A stretch of 64,000 nucleotides of DNA from NCBI RefSeq assembly GCF_002285435.1, contig NZ_NSBT01000018.1:186001-250000 (forward strand), in the 5' to 3' direction. The notes under the pieces are model-generated. The model searched no databases, was not told the origin of the DNA, and was given only the letters and a program-made list of their open reading frames with translations. Origin of the DNA: Actibacterium ureilyticum. GTDB lineage: Bacteria > Pseudomonadota > Alphaproteobacteria > Rhodobacterales > Rhodobacteraceae. Positions 24,619 through 33,021 of the stretch are shown one piece after another (the stretch's first letter is position 1; each line of letters begins with the position of its first letter). Made by a program: the position numbers and the translations under genes.

Positions 24619-27387
24619 ATGGCCGACGGAAACAGCGTCAAGCAGACCAGCTTTACCCTCGACGGGGCCGAGGTCACGGCGTTCGGCGACGAGACCATCT
24701 GGGACGTTGCCAAGCGCCAGGGCAAGACGATTCCGCATCTGTGCCACAAGGACGCGACTGGCTATCGCCCCGATGGCAATTGCCGCGCCTGCGTGGTCGA
24801 GATCGACGGCGAGCGCACGCTGGCCGCATCCTGCTGCCGCGCGCCTTCCGACGGGATGGTGGTGAAAACCGATAGCGACCGTGCGGTGAAATCCCGCAAA
24901 CTGGTGATGGAGCTGTTGCTGGCCGACCAGCCGGAACAGAACGCCGCGCATGACAGCGGCTCGCATTTCTGGGACATGGCGGCGGCAAATGGCGTGGAAC
25001 AGAGCCGTTTTCCCACGATCGAACCCGACCGTATCCCGCTGCTGGATGACAGCCACGTGGCGATGCGGGTGAACCTGGATGCCTGTATTCAATGCGGGCT
25101 GTGCGTGCGCGCCTGCCGCGAGGTTCAGGTGAATGATGTGATCGGCATGGCGGGGCGGGGGCACGATGCCTTTCCCAGCTTCGACATGGACGATCCGATG
25201 GGCGACAGCACCTGCGTGGCCTGCGGCGAATGCGTGCAGGCCTGCCCGACCGGCGCGCTGATGCCCGCGACCGTGCTGGATGCCGACCAGACCGGCAACA
25301 GCCGCGATTTCGACGAAGCGGTGCAAAGCGTCTGTCCGTTCTGCGGCGTGGGCTGCCAGGTCTCGCTGAAGCTGAAGGACGGCAAGGTAAAATATGTCGA
25401 GGGGCTGAACGGCCCCGCGAACGAGGGCCGCCTGTGCGTCAAGGGGCGGTTCGGCTTCGATTACATCCACCACCCGCACCGGCTGACCAAACCGCTGATC
25501 CGGCGCGATGGGGCGGAAAAGGGTCTGAATGTCGACCCGGCCGATCCCCTGACCCATTTCCGCGAGGCGACCTGGGACGAGGCGCTGGATGCGGCCGCAA
25601 ACGGGCTCGCGCGCCTGCGCGATCAGGGCGGCCAGACCGTCGCGGGCTTCGGCAGCGCGAAATGCACCAATGAAGAGGCATACCTGTTCCAGAAGCTGAT
25701 CCGCCAGGGCTTCGGCCACAACAATGTCGATCACTGCACACGGCTTTGCCATGCCTCATCCGTGGCCGCGCTGATGGAAAACGTCGGCTCGGGCGCCGTC
25801 ACCGCGACCTTTAACGAGATCGAGAATGCCGATGTCGCCATCGTCATCGGCGCCAACCCGATCGAGAACCACCCCGTCGCCGCGACCTATTTCAAGCAGT
25901 TCACCAAGCGCGGCGGCAAGCTGATCGTGATGGACCCGCGCGGCGTCGGCCTGCGCCGGTTCGCCACCCACATGCTGCAATTCCGCCCCGGCGCCGATGT
26001 GCCGCTGCTGAATGCCATCATGTCGGTGATCGTCGAAGAAGGGCTGTACGATCAGGCCTATATCGACCGCTTCACCGAGAATTGGGAGCATGAAAAGCAG
26101 CACCTTGCCGGGTTCGCGCCCGAGGCGATGGAGGATTTGACCGGCATCGACGCCGCCACCATCCGCGCCGCCGCGCGCGATTTTGCCAAGGGCAAGGCGG
26201 GCATGATCTTCTGGGGCATGGGCGTGTCGCAGCATATCCACGGCACGGATAACTCGCGCTGTCTGATCAGCCTGGCGCTGATGACCGGCAATGTGGGCAA
26301 ACCCGGCGCCGGGCTGCACCCGTTGCGCGGGCAGAACAACGTGCAGGGCGCGTCGGATGCCGGGCTGATCCCGATGTTCCTGCCCGATTATCAGGATGTG
26401 ACCGACGATGGCGTGCGCAGCGCCTTTGCCGAGATCTGGGGCTCGGACGATTTCAGCGCGGAAAAGGGCCTGACCGTGACCGAAATCCTGGACGGCGTTC
26501 ATGCGGGCGAGATCCGGGGGATGTATATCCTGGGCGAAAACCCCGCCATGTCGGACCCCGACGTGACCCATGCGCGCGAGGCATTGGCCAAGCTGGAGCA
26601 TCTGGTGGTGCAGGATATCTTCCTGACCGAAACCGCGAACTATGCCGATGTGATCCTGCCCGCCGCCGCGTTTTACGAGAAGAACGGCACCGTCACCAAC
26701 ACCAACCGACAGGTACAGATGGGCCGCGCCGCCGCGACCCCGCCGGGCGAGGCGCGCGAGGATTGGGCGATCACGGTCGAGCTGGCGCAGCGGCTGGGCC
26801 TGAACTGGACCTATGCCCACCCGCGCGAGGTTTTCGACGAAATGGCGCGCGGGATGCCGTCGCTCGACAACATCACCTGGGCCCGGCTGGAGAGCGAGGG
26901 CGCCGTGACCTATCCCAGCCTGTCGCCCGAGGACCCCGGCCAGGCGATTGTCTTTGGCGACGGGTTCCCGCGCGACGACGGGCGCGCGCGGTTCACCCCG
27001 GCCAGTGTCGTGCCGCCCGATGAACAGCCCGATGCGGAATACCCGATGGTGCTGACCACCGGACGGCAGCTGGAACATTGGCACACCGGCTCGATGACCC
27101 GGCGCAGCCGGGTGCTGGACGCGGTCGAGCCGCAGGCGAATTGTTCGATGCACCCGTCGACGCTGCGCAAGCTGGGCGTCGAACCGGGCGGGCTGGTCAC
27201 GCTGGAAACCCGGCGCGGCGCGGTGACCGTGATGGCGCGGGCCGACCGGGCGGTGGCGCCCGACATGGTGTTCCTGCCCTTCGCCTATGTCGAGGCGGCG
27301 GCGAATATCCTGACCAACCCCGCGCTTGACCCCTATGGCAAGATCCCCGAGTTCAAATTCGCCGCCGTCCGCGTGAAAGCGGCGTGA
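24619..27387 (+). CDS. NAD-dependent formate dehydrogenase, catalytic subunit
   Basis: 922 aa, cytoplasmic (no Tat motif). Oxidises formate to CO2 at a bis-MGD Mo or W centre. The N-terminus is NuoG-like: [2Fe-2S] cysteines around C42, C55, C58 and C72/C73, then two [4Fe-4S] motifs at C156-C166 and C199-C209. The catalytic part adds a [4Fe-4S] site (C239, C242, C246, C273) and the metal-ligand Cys C377 in HCTRLCHASSV, where other enzymes have selenocysteine. GMGVSQHIHGTDNSR, GQNNVQGASD and a full C-terminal dinucleotide-binding domain follow. Forms one unit with the upstream diaphorase. Confidence 0.95.
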   Translation: MADGNSVKQTSFTLDGAEVTAFGDETIWDVAKRQGKTIPHLCHKDATGYRPDGNCRACVVEIDGERTLAASCCRAPSDGMVVKTDSDRAVKSRKLVMELLLADQPEQNAAHDSGSHFWDMAAANGVEQSRFPTIEPDRIPLLDDSHVAMRVNLDACIQCGLCVRACREVQVNDVIGMAGRGHDAFPSFDMDDPMGDSTCVACGECVQACPTGALMPATVLDADQTGNSRDFDEAVQSVCPFCGVGCQVSLKLKDGKVKYVEGLNGPANEGRLCVKGRFGFDYIHHPHRLTKPLIRRDGAEKGLNVDPADPLTHFREATWDEALDAAANGLARLRDQGGQTVAGFGSAKCTNEEAYLFQKLIRQGFGHNNVDHCTRLCHASSVAALMENVGSGAVTATFNEIENADVAIVIGANPIENHPVAATYFKQFTKRGGKLIVMDPRGVGLRRFATHMLQFRPGADVPLLNAIMSVIVEEGLYDQAYIDRFTENWEHEKQHLAGFAPEAMEDLTGIDAATIRAAARDFAKGKAGMIFWGMGVSQHIHGTDNSRCLISLALMTGNVGKPGAGLHPLRGQNNVQGASDAGLIPMFLPDYQDVTDDGVRSAFAEIWGSDDFSAEKGLTVTEILDGVHAGEIRGMYILGENPAMSDPDVTHAREALAKLEHLVVQDIFLTETANYADVILPAAAFYEKNGTVTNTNRQVQMGRAAATPPGEAREDWAITVELAQRLGLNWTYAHPREVFDEMARGMPSLDNITWARLESEGAVTYPSLSPEDPGQAIVFGDGFPRDDGRARFTPASVVPPDEQPDAEYPMVLTTGRQLEHWHTGSMTRRSRVLDAVEPQANCSMHPSTLRKLGVEPGGLVTLETRRGAVTVMARADRAVAPDMVFLPFAYVEAAANILTNPALDPYGKIPEFKFAAVRVKAA

Positions 27388-27395
27388 AACAGTCC

Positions 27396-29366
27396 CTATT
27401 GCGCGGTAAAACGCGCCTGATCGGCGGCGGGCAACCAGATCCGGAACTCTGCCCCGCCGCCATCGGCATTGCGGGCGGTGATGATCCCGCCCGCCCGCTG
27501 GATCAGGCTTTGCGAGATCGACAGGCCCAGCCCCGTCCCCTCGCCCAGCTTGGTGGTAAAGAACGGATCGAACACCGTGTCCAGCTTGTCGGTGGGAATG
27601 CCCGGCCCGGTATCGCGCAGGCTCAGGCAGACACCCTCGCGCCCCTCACGCCCTTCTGGCCGCAGGGTCAGATCCAGCCGCCCGGCATCGCCCATCGCCT
27701 GTACCGCGTTGACGATCAGGTTGATCACCACCTGCTGCATCTCGCCGGGGTCGATGCGCACGGCGGGCACAGGTTCGATATGGGTGTCGACCTGAATATC
27801 GCCCTTGGCCAGCACATGTTCGACCAGCACAAGGCAATCACTGACCACCGGGGCCAGCGCGACGGTCTCGTCATAGCCCGAGAATTCGGACGGGCGGGCG
27901 AATTTCAACAGCTTGCCCACGATGGCCGAAATCCGCGTGACCTGTTGGTCGATCAGGTTCAATTCGGTCTGAAGCGGCGCGGCATCCGCGCCCAGGGTTT
28001 CGCGGATCACATCGACATTGCCCTGGATGACCGCGACGGGGTTGTTGATCTCGTGCGCGACGCCGGCGGTGATTTCCCCGATCGAGGCCAGCTTTTCGCT
28101 CATCACCAATTGGCGATAGGTGCTTTCCAGCTTCTCGTTCGCCTCGCGCAGCTCGGCTGTGCGTTCCTCGACCCGCTGGTTCAGCTCGTCCGCCCAGGCT
28201 CGCAACCGGCGGTCGCGGTCCTGCACCTGGTCCAGCAGGTCGTCCAGATGCGCGGCGACCTGGCCGATCTCGTCCCGCGCGCCGGTCAGCGCGTTGCGCG
28301 CCGACAGGTCCCCCTGCCCGACCCGGCGCATGGTCTGGGTCATGCGCTCCAGCGGGGCGAAAATCCCCTTGGCCAGCCACAGGAACACCGGTCCGGACAG
28401 CGCCAGAACCGCCGCAAACGCCGCCATCATCCACAGATAGGCCGACCGTTTCGCCGCCGTAAATGGCGCCTCGAGGAAACCCACGTAAAGCATCCCCACA
28501 CGTTCGCCGTAACTGTCGGTCAGCGGCAGATAGCCCGAGATATACCAGTCGTTCACCACGAAAGCCCGGTCCAGCCAGGTTTTCCCGTCGCCCAGAACCG
28601 CGCCACGGACCACCGCCGACACACGGGTGCCCAGGGCGCGCACATCCTCGAACAGGCGCACGTTGGTCGACACGCGCACATCGTCCAGAAACAGCGTCGC
28701 GGTGCCCTGTCGGTCGCCGCCGGTGACGGCGTTCAGATAGACCAGCGCGTTGATCGTATCGATGAAATCCAGATTGCGGTTCAACAGGATGCCGCCGACC
28801 AACACCCCCTCTTGCCCCGCCAGGTGAACAGGGCTGGCCGCATGCACGACCATGCCGCGATCCTCGGCCATGCGCGCGCTGGGCACGGCGGCTTCGGTGT
28901 CGATCAGGTCAATCCGCGCGCGCCCCGCCAGATCGCCGGGAAACCGCGCCAGATCGCCCGCCGCGAAAATGTCGATCTGGGTGTCGGACCGCCCGTTCAG
29001 CGCGGTTGCGATCACCGGCCAGCGCGCCGCGTCCTCGATCGCGTTCTCTTCGGGCAGGTAATACAGGAAATCCAGCGCCAATTCATCTCTCTTCCGGCGG
29101 AAAAAGGCGGTTTCGGCATTGCGGTCCTCGCCCAGGACCTGTGCGAATTCGGCCGATTCCGCGACGCCCTTCAACTCGTCGCCGGTCGCGGTCATGATCC
29201 GGGCCAGGTATTGTTCGGCGATCCGCAGATCGCTTTCGACATTGGCGATCAACACCTTGTCATAATCCGAGGTCCAGCGCGTCATGCCCAGCAACAACAG
29301 AAGCGGCATCAACAGAACCAGCGGGGCAAGCGCCAGAACCAGCAGGCGCAGGCGAACGGTTGTCAT
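27396..29366 (-). CDS. Sensor histidine kinase with periplasmic sensor domain
   Basis: 656 aa inner membrane kinase. First helix at about 8-28, periplasmic Cache-like sensor at about 30-305, second helix at about 309-331, HAMP at 332-385, coiled coil, then HisKA with phospho-acceptor H438 in AGVAHEINNPVAV and an ATPase domain with the N box NLIVNAVQAMG, DTGPGIP and GTGLGLSIS. The signal is unknown; the setting between two formate dehydrogenases suggests formate, redox state or metal. No regulator gene is adjacent; the orphan response regulator at 45872-47206 is the obvious partner. It converges on the catalytic FDH gene with eight bases between. Confidence 0.9.
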   Translation of the reverse strand: MTTVRLRLLVLALAPLVLLMPLLLLLGMTRWTSDYDKVLIANVESDLRIAEQYLARIMTATGDELKGVAESAEFAQVLGEDRNAETAFFRRKRDELALDFLYYLPEENAIEDAARWPVIATALNGRSDTQIDIFAAGDLARFPGDLAGRARIDLIDTEAAVPSARMAEDRGMVVHAASPVHLAGQEGVLVGGILLNRNLDFIDTINALVYLNAVTGGDRQGTATLFLDDVRVSTNVRLFEDVRALGTRVSAVVRGAVLGDGKTWLDRAFVVNDWYISGYLPLTDSYGERVGMLYVGFLEAPFTAAKRSAYLWMMAAFAAVLALSGPVFLWLAKGIFAPLERMTQTMRRVGQGDLSARNALTGARDEIGQVAAHLDDLLDQVQDRDRRLRAWADELNQRVEERTAELREANEKLESTYRQLVMSEKLASIGEITAGVAHEINNPVAVIQGNVDVIRETLGADAAPLQTELNLIDQQVTRISAIVGKLLKFARPSEFSGYDETVALAPVVSDCLVLVEHVLAKGDIQVDTHIEPVPAVRIDPGEMQQVVINLIVNAVQAMGDAGRLDLTLRPEGREGREGVCLSLRDTGPGIPTDKLDTVFDPFFTTKLGEGTGLGLSISQSLIQRAGGIITARNADGGGAEFRIWLPAADQARFTAQ

Positions 29367-29451
29367 CGGCGGACCTCCCTGCAGGACCGGTGCGCCACAG
29401 CCTAGCGCCCCCACCGTCCCGATGCCAAGCCCCGCCGCCGCGCGGACATTC

Positions 29452-29490
29452 TGTCCCGCCCGGAACGCCGTGGGCCGGATCGGCGGGACA
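29452..29490. promoter_or_regulatory. Inverted repeat between kinase gene and tup operon
   Basis: TGTCCCGCC and GGCGGGACA, nine perfect base pairs separated by 21 bases, lie midway in the 219-base gap between the divergent kinase and tupB. It could be an operator for either direction or an RNA stem. The long spacer would suit two half-sites on neighbouring helical turns. No regulator identified. Confidence 0.35.
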
Positions 29491-29585
29491 ACCTGCCCAA
29501 ATATGCGAAATCGCCCGGAAATCCGGTGGCACGCGGCGGGCGCGCATGCTTTGGTCGGGTCGAAGAGGGGGAGGTTCATCGGCGC

Positions 29586-30290
29586 ATGACCGATCTGTGG
29601 GACGGGCTGGCACAGGCGCTGTGGCTGGTCGCGACATTCGATCCCGAGCTTGTGGAAATCGCCGCGCGGTCCTTGCGGGTGACGCTCAGCGCGCTGGTCG
29701 TCGCCTCGGCCATCGCGATGCCGCTGGCCGCGCTGCTGGCGGTGCGCCGGTTCCGCTGGCGGCGGGTGATCATCGCCATCCTGAACGCGCTGATGGGCTT
29801 GCCGCCGGTGGTGGTCGGTCTGGTGGTTTACGTGATGCTGTCGCGCGCGGGGCCGTTCGGGGTGCTGGGGCTGCTGTTCACCCCCACCGCGATGATCATC
29901 GCGCAGGTCATCATCATCGTGCCGCTGATTGCCAGCATCGCGCACCAGTCGCTGCGCGATCTGTGGCAGGACTACCATGACCTGCTGATTTCGATGAACG
30001 TGACCCAGTGGCAGAAGATCCGCACGCTGCTGTGGGACACACGCCGCGCCCTTCTGACCGCCGCGCTGGCCGGGTTCGGCCGTGCGATTGGCGAGGTCGG
30101 AGCGATCATGATCGTAGGCGGCAATATCGACCATGCCACACGTGTCCTGACGACCGCCATCGCGCTGGAAACCGGCAAGGGCGATTTCGCGCTGGCACTG
30201 GCGCTGGGCTTTGTGCTGATCGGGCTGGCGGTGGCGGTGAACCTGGCGATCCACTGGCTCAGCCGGACAGAACGGGAGGGCCGGTGGTGA
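29586..30290 (+). CDS. tupB: Tungstate-type ABC transporter permease
   Basis: 234 aa inner membrane protein with about five helices. Carries NALMGLPPVVVGLVVYVMLSRAGPFG and GRAIGEVGAIMIVGGNIDHATRVLTTAI, marks of the TupB subgroup that distinguish it from ModB. Its task is passage of tungstate (or a related oxyanion) delivered by TupA. The start at 29586 follows a GGGAGG site; upstream in-frame extension lacks family likeness. It overlaps tupC within GTGA. Tungsten supply would matter if one of the formate dehydrogenases uses W. Confidence 0.9.
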   Translation: MTDLWDGLAQALWLVATFDPELVEIAARSLRVTLSALVVASAIAMPLAALLAVRRFRWRRVIIAILNALMGLPPVVVGLVVYVMLSRAGPFGVLGLLFTPTAMIIAQVIIIVPLIASIAHQSLRDLWQDYHDLLISMNVTQWQKIRTLLWDTRRALLTAALAGFGRAIGEVGAIMIVGGNIDHATRVLTTAIALETGKGDFALALALGFVLIGLAVAVNLAIHWLSRTEREGRW

Positions 30291-31000
30291 GCGATCTGTT
30301 CCCCCTGACCGTCCGGGGCGCCACGACGCGGCGCCGGGGCAAGGTGCTGGTCGGGCCCGTCGATCTGACGCTTTCGGGTAATGGCGCCTGTGTGGTGATC
30401 GGGCCCAACGGATCGGGAAAAACGACCCTGTTACGCCTGCTTCATGGGGCGGCTCGGCTGTCGTCAGGCACGATCGACTGGGCCTGCCCGATGGCTAAGG
30501 CCCGGCGCGCACAGGCCTTTGTGTTCCAGCGCCCGGTGATGCTGCGCCGGTCGGTTCTGGACAACATCGCCTATCCGCTGATCATCCGCGGCACATCCCG
30601 CGCCCAGGCCCGGGCACAGGCGCGCGACTGGGCCGAACGGGTGGGGCTGGGCGATATGCTGGACCGGGCCGCGCCGGTTCTGTCGGGCGGCGAGCAGCAG
30701 AAGCTTGCCCTGGCGCGCGCGCTGATCGGCCAGCCCAAGTTGCTGTTTCTGGATGAACCCTGCACCGCGCTGGATGGCAGCGCGATGCGCGAGATCGAAC
30801 AGATCCTGACCGATGCCAAAGCCGCCGGCACGCGGCTGATCCTGTCGACCCATGACATGGGACAGGCGCGGCGTCTGGCCGATCAGGTGGTGTTTTTGTT
30901 GCGCGGACAAGTCCACGAATCCGGCCCGGCGGCCGAATTCTTTGAAACCCCCCGCACCGAACAGGCGCGGGCATTCCTGAAGGGAGATATTGTCGAATGA
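30287..31000 (+). CDS. tupC: Tungstate-type ABC transporter ATP-binding protein
   Basis: 237 aa, GTG start overlapping the tupB stop; a GGGAGG ribosome site lies six bases ahead. Walker A VIGPNGSGKTTLLRLL, Q-loop VFQRPVMLRRSVLDNIAYPL, signature LSGGEQQKLALARAL and Walker B LLFLDEPCTALD. It lacks the C-terminal Mop domain of ModC, as expected for TupC. The order tupB-tupC-tupA differs from the more usual tupA-tupB-tupC. An adjacent GTG one codon earlier is possible. Confidence 0.9.
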   Translation: MSDLFPLTVRGATTRRRGKVLVGPVDLTLSGNGACVVIGPNGSGKTTLLRLLHGAARLSSGTIDWACPMAKARRAQAFVFQRPVMLRRSVLDNIAYPLIIRGTSRAQARAQARDWAERVGLGDMLDRAAPVLSGGEQQKLALARALIGQPKLLFLDEPCTALDGSAMREIEQILTDAKAAGTRLILSTHDMGQARRLADQVVFLLRGQVHESGPAAEFFETPRTEQARAFLKGDIVE

Positions 31001-31806
31001 TACGGAAATTCCTGATCGGCATCGCGGCCCTGTGTTTCGCGCAGGCGGCACTGGCGGCGGATGTCATGAAAATGGCGGTCACCACCTCATTTCACAATTC
31101 TGGGCTGGCCGAGGTGCTGTTGCCCGAAATCATGAAGGACCTGGATCTGGAGGTGCAGTTGCTGGTCGTCGGCACCGGGCAGGCGCTGAAACTGGGCCGC
31201 GCGGGCGATGTGGATGCGATCCTGGTGCATTCCAAGGCGGCCGAGGAGGTGTTCGTCGCCGAGGGGTTCGGCACCCACCGGCGCGAGATCATGTATAACG
31301 ATTTCGTCTTTATCGGCCCGTCGGCGGACCCCGCCGCGATTGCCGGGGCCGACAGCGCCGCCGCGTCGCTGCAAAAGATCGCCACGGCTCAGGCGCCTTT
31401 CGTCAGCCGGGGCGATGACAGCGGCACCCACAAGAAGGAACTGAGCCTGTGGGTCGCCGCCGGGTTGGAGCCCGCCGCGTTCGGCGACTGGTACAAGGCC
31501 GTCGGCGCCGGGATGGGCGCGGCGTTGAACACCGCGTCGGGGATGAACGCCTATATCTTGTCGGACCGGGCCAGCTGGCTGAATTTCGGCAACAAGGGCG
31601 ATCTGGCGCTGCTTTATTCCGGCGATCCGGTGCTTTTCAACCAATACGCCTATCTGCCGGTGAACCCCGCGCTGCACAGCCACGTCAAAACCGATCTGGC
31701 CCAGAAGTTGGAGGATTGGCTGGTCTCGGACCGCGCCAAGGAATTGATCGACAGCTATCAGATCAATGGCGAGACCTTGTTCGTGTTCAACGCGAAGCCC
31801 GAATAA
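30997..31806 (+). CDS. tupA: Tungstate-type periplasmic binding protein
   Basis: 269 aa with a Sec signal peptide (cleavage near ALA, residue 20). The mature start contains VTTSFHNSGL (28-37), a variant of the TTTSTxxSG oxyanion-binding motif of TupA, and later FVSRGDDSGTHKKEL with the second SG/T set, plus TLNTASGMNAY-like DRASWLNF. It should bind tungstate in the periplasm. The Thr-Ser-Phe in place of Thr-Ser-Thr may affect selectivity. Four-base overlap with tupC. A hairpin shared with the opposite gene follows the stop. Confidence 0.9.
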   Translation: MIRKFLIGIAALCFAQAALAADVMKMAVTTSFHNSGLAEVLLPEIMKDLDLEVQLLVVGTGQALKLGRAGDVDAILVHSKAAEEVFVAEGFGTHRREIMYNDFVFIGPSADPAAIAGADSAAASLQKIATAQAPFVSRGDDSGTHKKELSLWVAAGLEPAAFGDWYKAVGAGMGAALNTASGMNAYILSDRASWLNFGNKGDLALLYSGDPVLFNQYAYLPVNPALHSHVKTDLAQKLEDWLVSDRAKELIDSYQINGETLFVFNAKPE

Positions 31807-31812
31807 AACTTC

Positions 31813-31842
31813 ACTGATCCGCCTGAAAACGGGCGGATCAGT
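31813..31842. terminator. Shared stem-loop between tupA and the DUF6505 gene
   Basis: ACTGATCCGCC pairs perfectly with GGCGGATCAGT (11 pairs, eight-base loop) between two convergent genes, the right arm covering the DUF6505 stop codon. On the minus strand it is followed by GAAGTTTTATT. It probably ends transcription in both directions. Confidence 0.75.
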
Positions 31843-32317
31843 CGTCTAACGACCCGTGTATCGCGAATTGGTCCAACCCCGCATCCTGGGGTTGGATCAC
31901 GCGAAACGCCTCTTTCACGCCGGCCTCGGTCAGTTCACGCGCCACGGTCAGCAGGGTGTTGGGATCGTGATCGGCGCACAACTCGACCATCTGCGCGATT
32001 TCCTCCTGCGCGACGGGCAGGGCGGCCTCGACCGACGGGGCGCCATAATAGGTCACGAAATGCTGGGCCAGCGCGCGGGTCAGCGCCTCTAGCTCCGCCG
32101 GTTCGACCTGTGTGACGGCCACGAATGTCACGCGCCCGCCGGTTTCCAGCCCCAGCCAGCCATTGGCAAAGGCCTGCCGCGCCTTGCCGGTCAAATCGCC
32201 CTCGGTCCAGTTCGAAAACTCGAACCCGCCCGATATGCACCATTCGGATGTGCGCGCGGGGCTGGCATAGACGCGCTGATCGCTTTCGTCGAAATGGATG
32301 GCACGGGCCAGGTTCAT
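31838..32317 (-). CDS. DUF6505-like protein of the formate dehydrogenase cluster
   Basis: 159 aa, soluble, no signal peptide. I believe it is the DUF6505 family, found in Rhodobacterales beside formate dehydrogenase genes. An N-terminal part reads MNLARAIHFDESDQRVY and SGGFEFSNW, then an all-helical C-terminal half rich in Glu (QVEPAELEALTRALAQHFV). Function unknown. Its start overlaps the stop of the ligase-like gene by four bases (ATGA), making it the last of four coupled genes. Family naming is from memory of similar neighbourhoods and is less certain than the gene itself. Confidence 0.7.
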   Translation of the reverse strand: MNLARAIHFDESDQRVYASPARTSEWCISGGFEFSNWTEGDLTGKARQAFANGWLGLETGGRVTFVAVTQVEPAELEALTRALAQHFVTYYGAPSVEAALPVAQEEIAQMVELCADHDPNTLLTVARELTEAGVKEAFRVIQPQDAGLDQFAIHGSLDD

Positions 32318-33021
32318 GGGGCGTCCTCCAAAAGGGTCGTAAGCGCGATCAGATGTGTTTCGCCCGCATCGTCGCGCAGCAGCATCCCGAAATCCTCGTC
32401 CACACCCATGAAAGTACCGCTGAACCCGTCGCGGGCAACCGCATCGCCGATCCCATGCACCAGCCCGCGCCATTCGGCATGCAGGGCGCGCGGGCCGTCC
32501 TGTTCCCACCGGGCGATCCAATGCAGGCTGTGACGCGCCCAGGCCTCGATCAGCGTGTCGGGCGCGACATCGGCGCAGCCCTCGGCGTAAAGTGCGGTCT
32601 GGTCGGGGGTCGCGCCGGTATCGGCGCTGGCGGGCAGCAGCGGCAGCGTGAACCCCACCACCAGCCAATCGGGCACCGCCGCGGGATCGGTGCCAGCGGC
32701 CAGCACCCGGAACCGCCCGCAGGCGGCCCCATTCACACGGATGCCACCATCCCAGCCCAGATGCACCGCGACCTCGGGCGGGGCCAGCGCGCCCAAGGCA
32801 TTTTGCAGCCCCACGCCACAGACCGGAAGCATCGCCATGGCCTGCGCCAGCGGGACCTCGGGCGCGAAGACAAGGGCGCCCTGAACCCTGTCGGCGCGGA
32901 TGGAATGCGTCACCAATCCAGCGTCACAGCCCATGATCGCCCGCATACAGGCATGTTCGACGGCATCGCCCGGCGCGGCTTCGCCCCACATCAGCGGCGG
33001 CAATGTCAACGTGTCGGTCAT
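32314..33021 (-). CDS. Biotin/lipoate ligase-like protein with DUF4444 end
   Basis: 235 aa, soluble. Residues 1-170 follow the biotin-protein-ligase fold (LGWDGGIRVNGAACGRFRV at 88-106 matches the KWPND...KLAG region of BirA); residues 175-235 form the short DUF4444 beta domain (GFSGTFMGVDEDFGMLLRD). The GRGRxGR substrate loop is missing and the catalytic lysine region reads GAACG, so ordinary ligase activity is doubtful. It may bind a cofactor or a target protein instead. Four-base overlaps with Mrp upstream and DUF6505 downstream. Confidence 0.75.
   Translation of the reverse strand: MTDTLTLPPLMWGEAAPGDAVEHACMRAIMGCDAGLVTHSIRADRVQGALVFAPEVPLAQAMAMLPVCGVGLQNALGALAPPEVAVHLGWDGGIRVNGAACGRFRVLAAGTDPAAVPDWLVVGFTLPLLPASADTGATPDQTALYAEGCADVAPDTLIEAWARHSLHWIARWEQDGPRALHAEWRGLVHGIGDAVARDGFSGTFMGVDEDFGMLLRDDAGETHLIALTTLLEDAP

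Noticed and set aside
23266-25752. 828-codon open frame antisense to the NAD-formate dehydrogenase genes
   Set aside because: Same reason: covers parts of two genes, low-complexity His/Arg/Gln composition, no domain.
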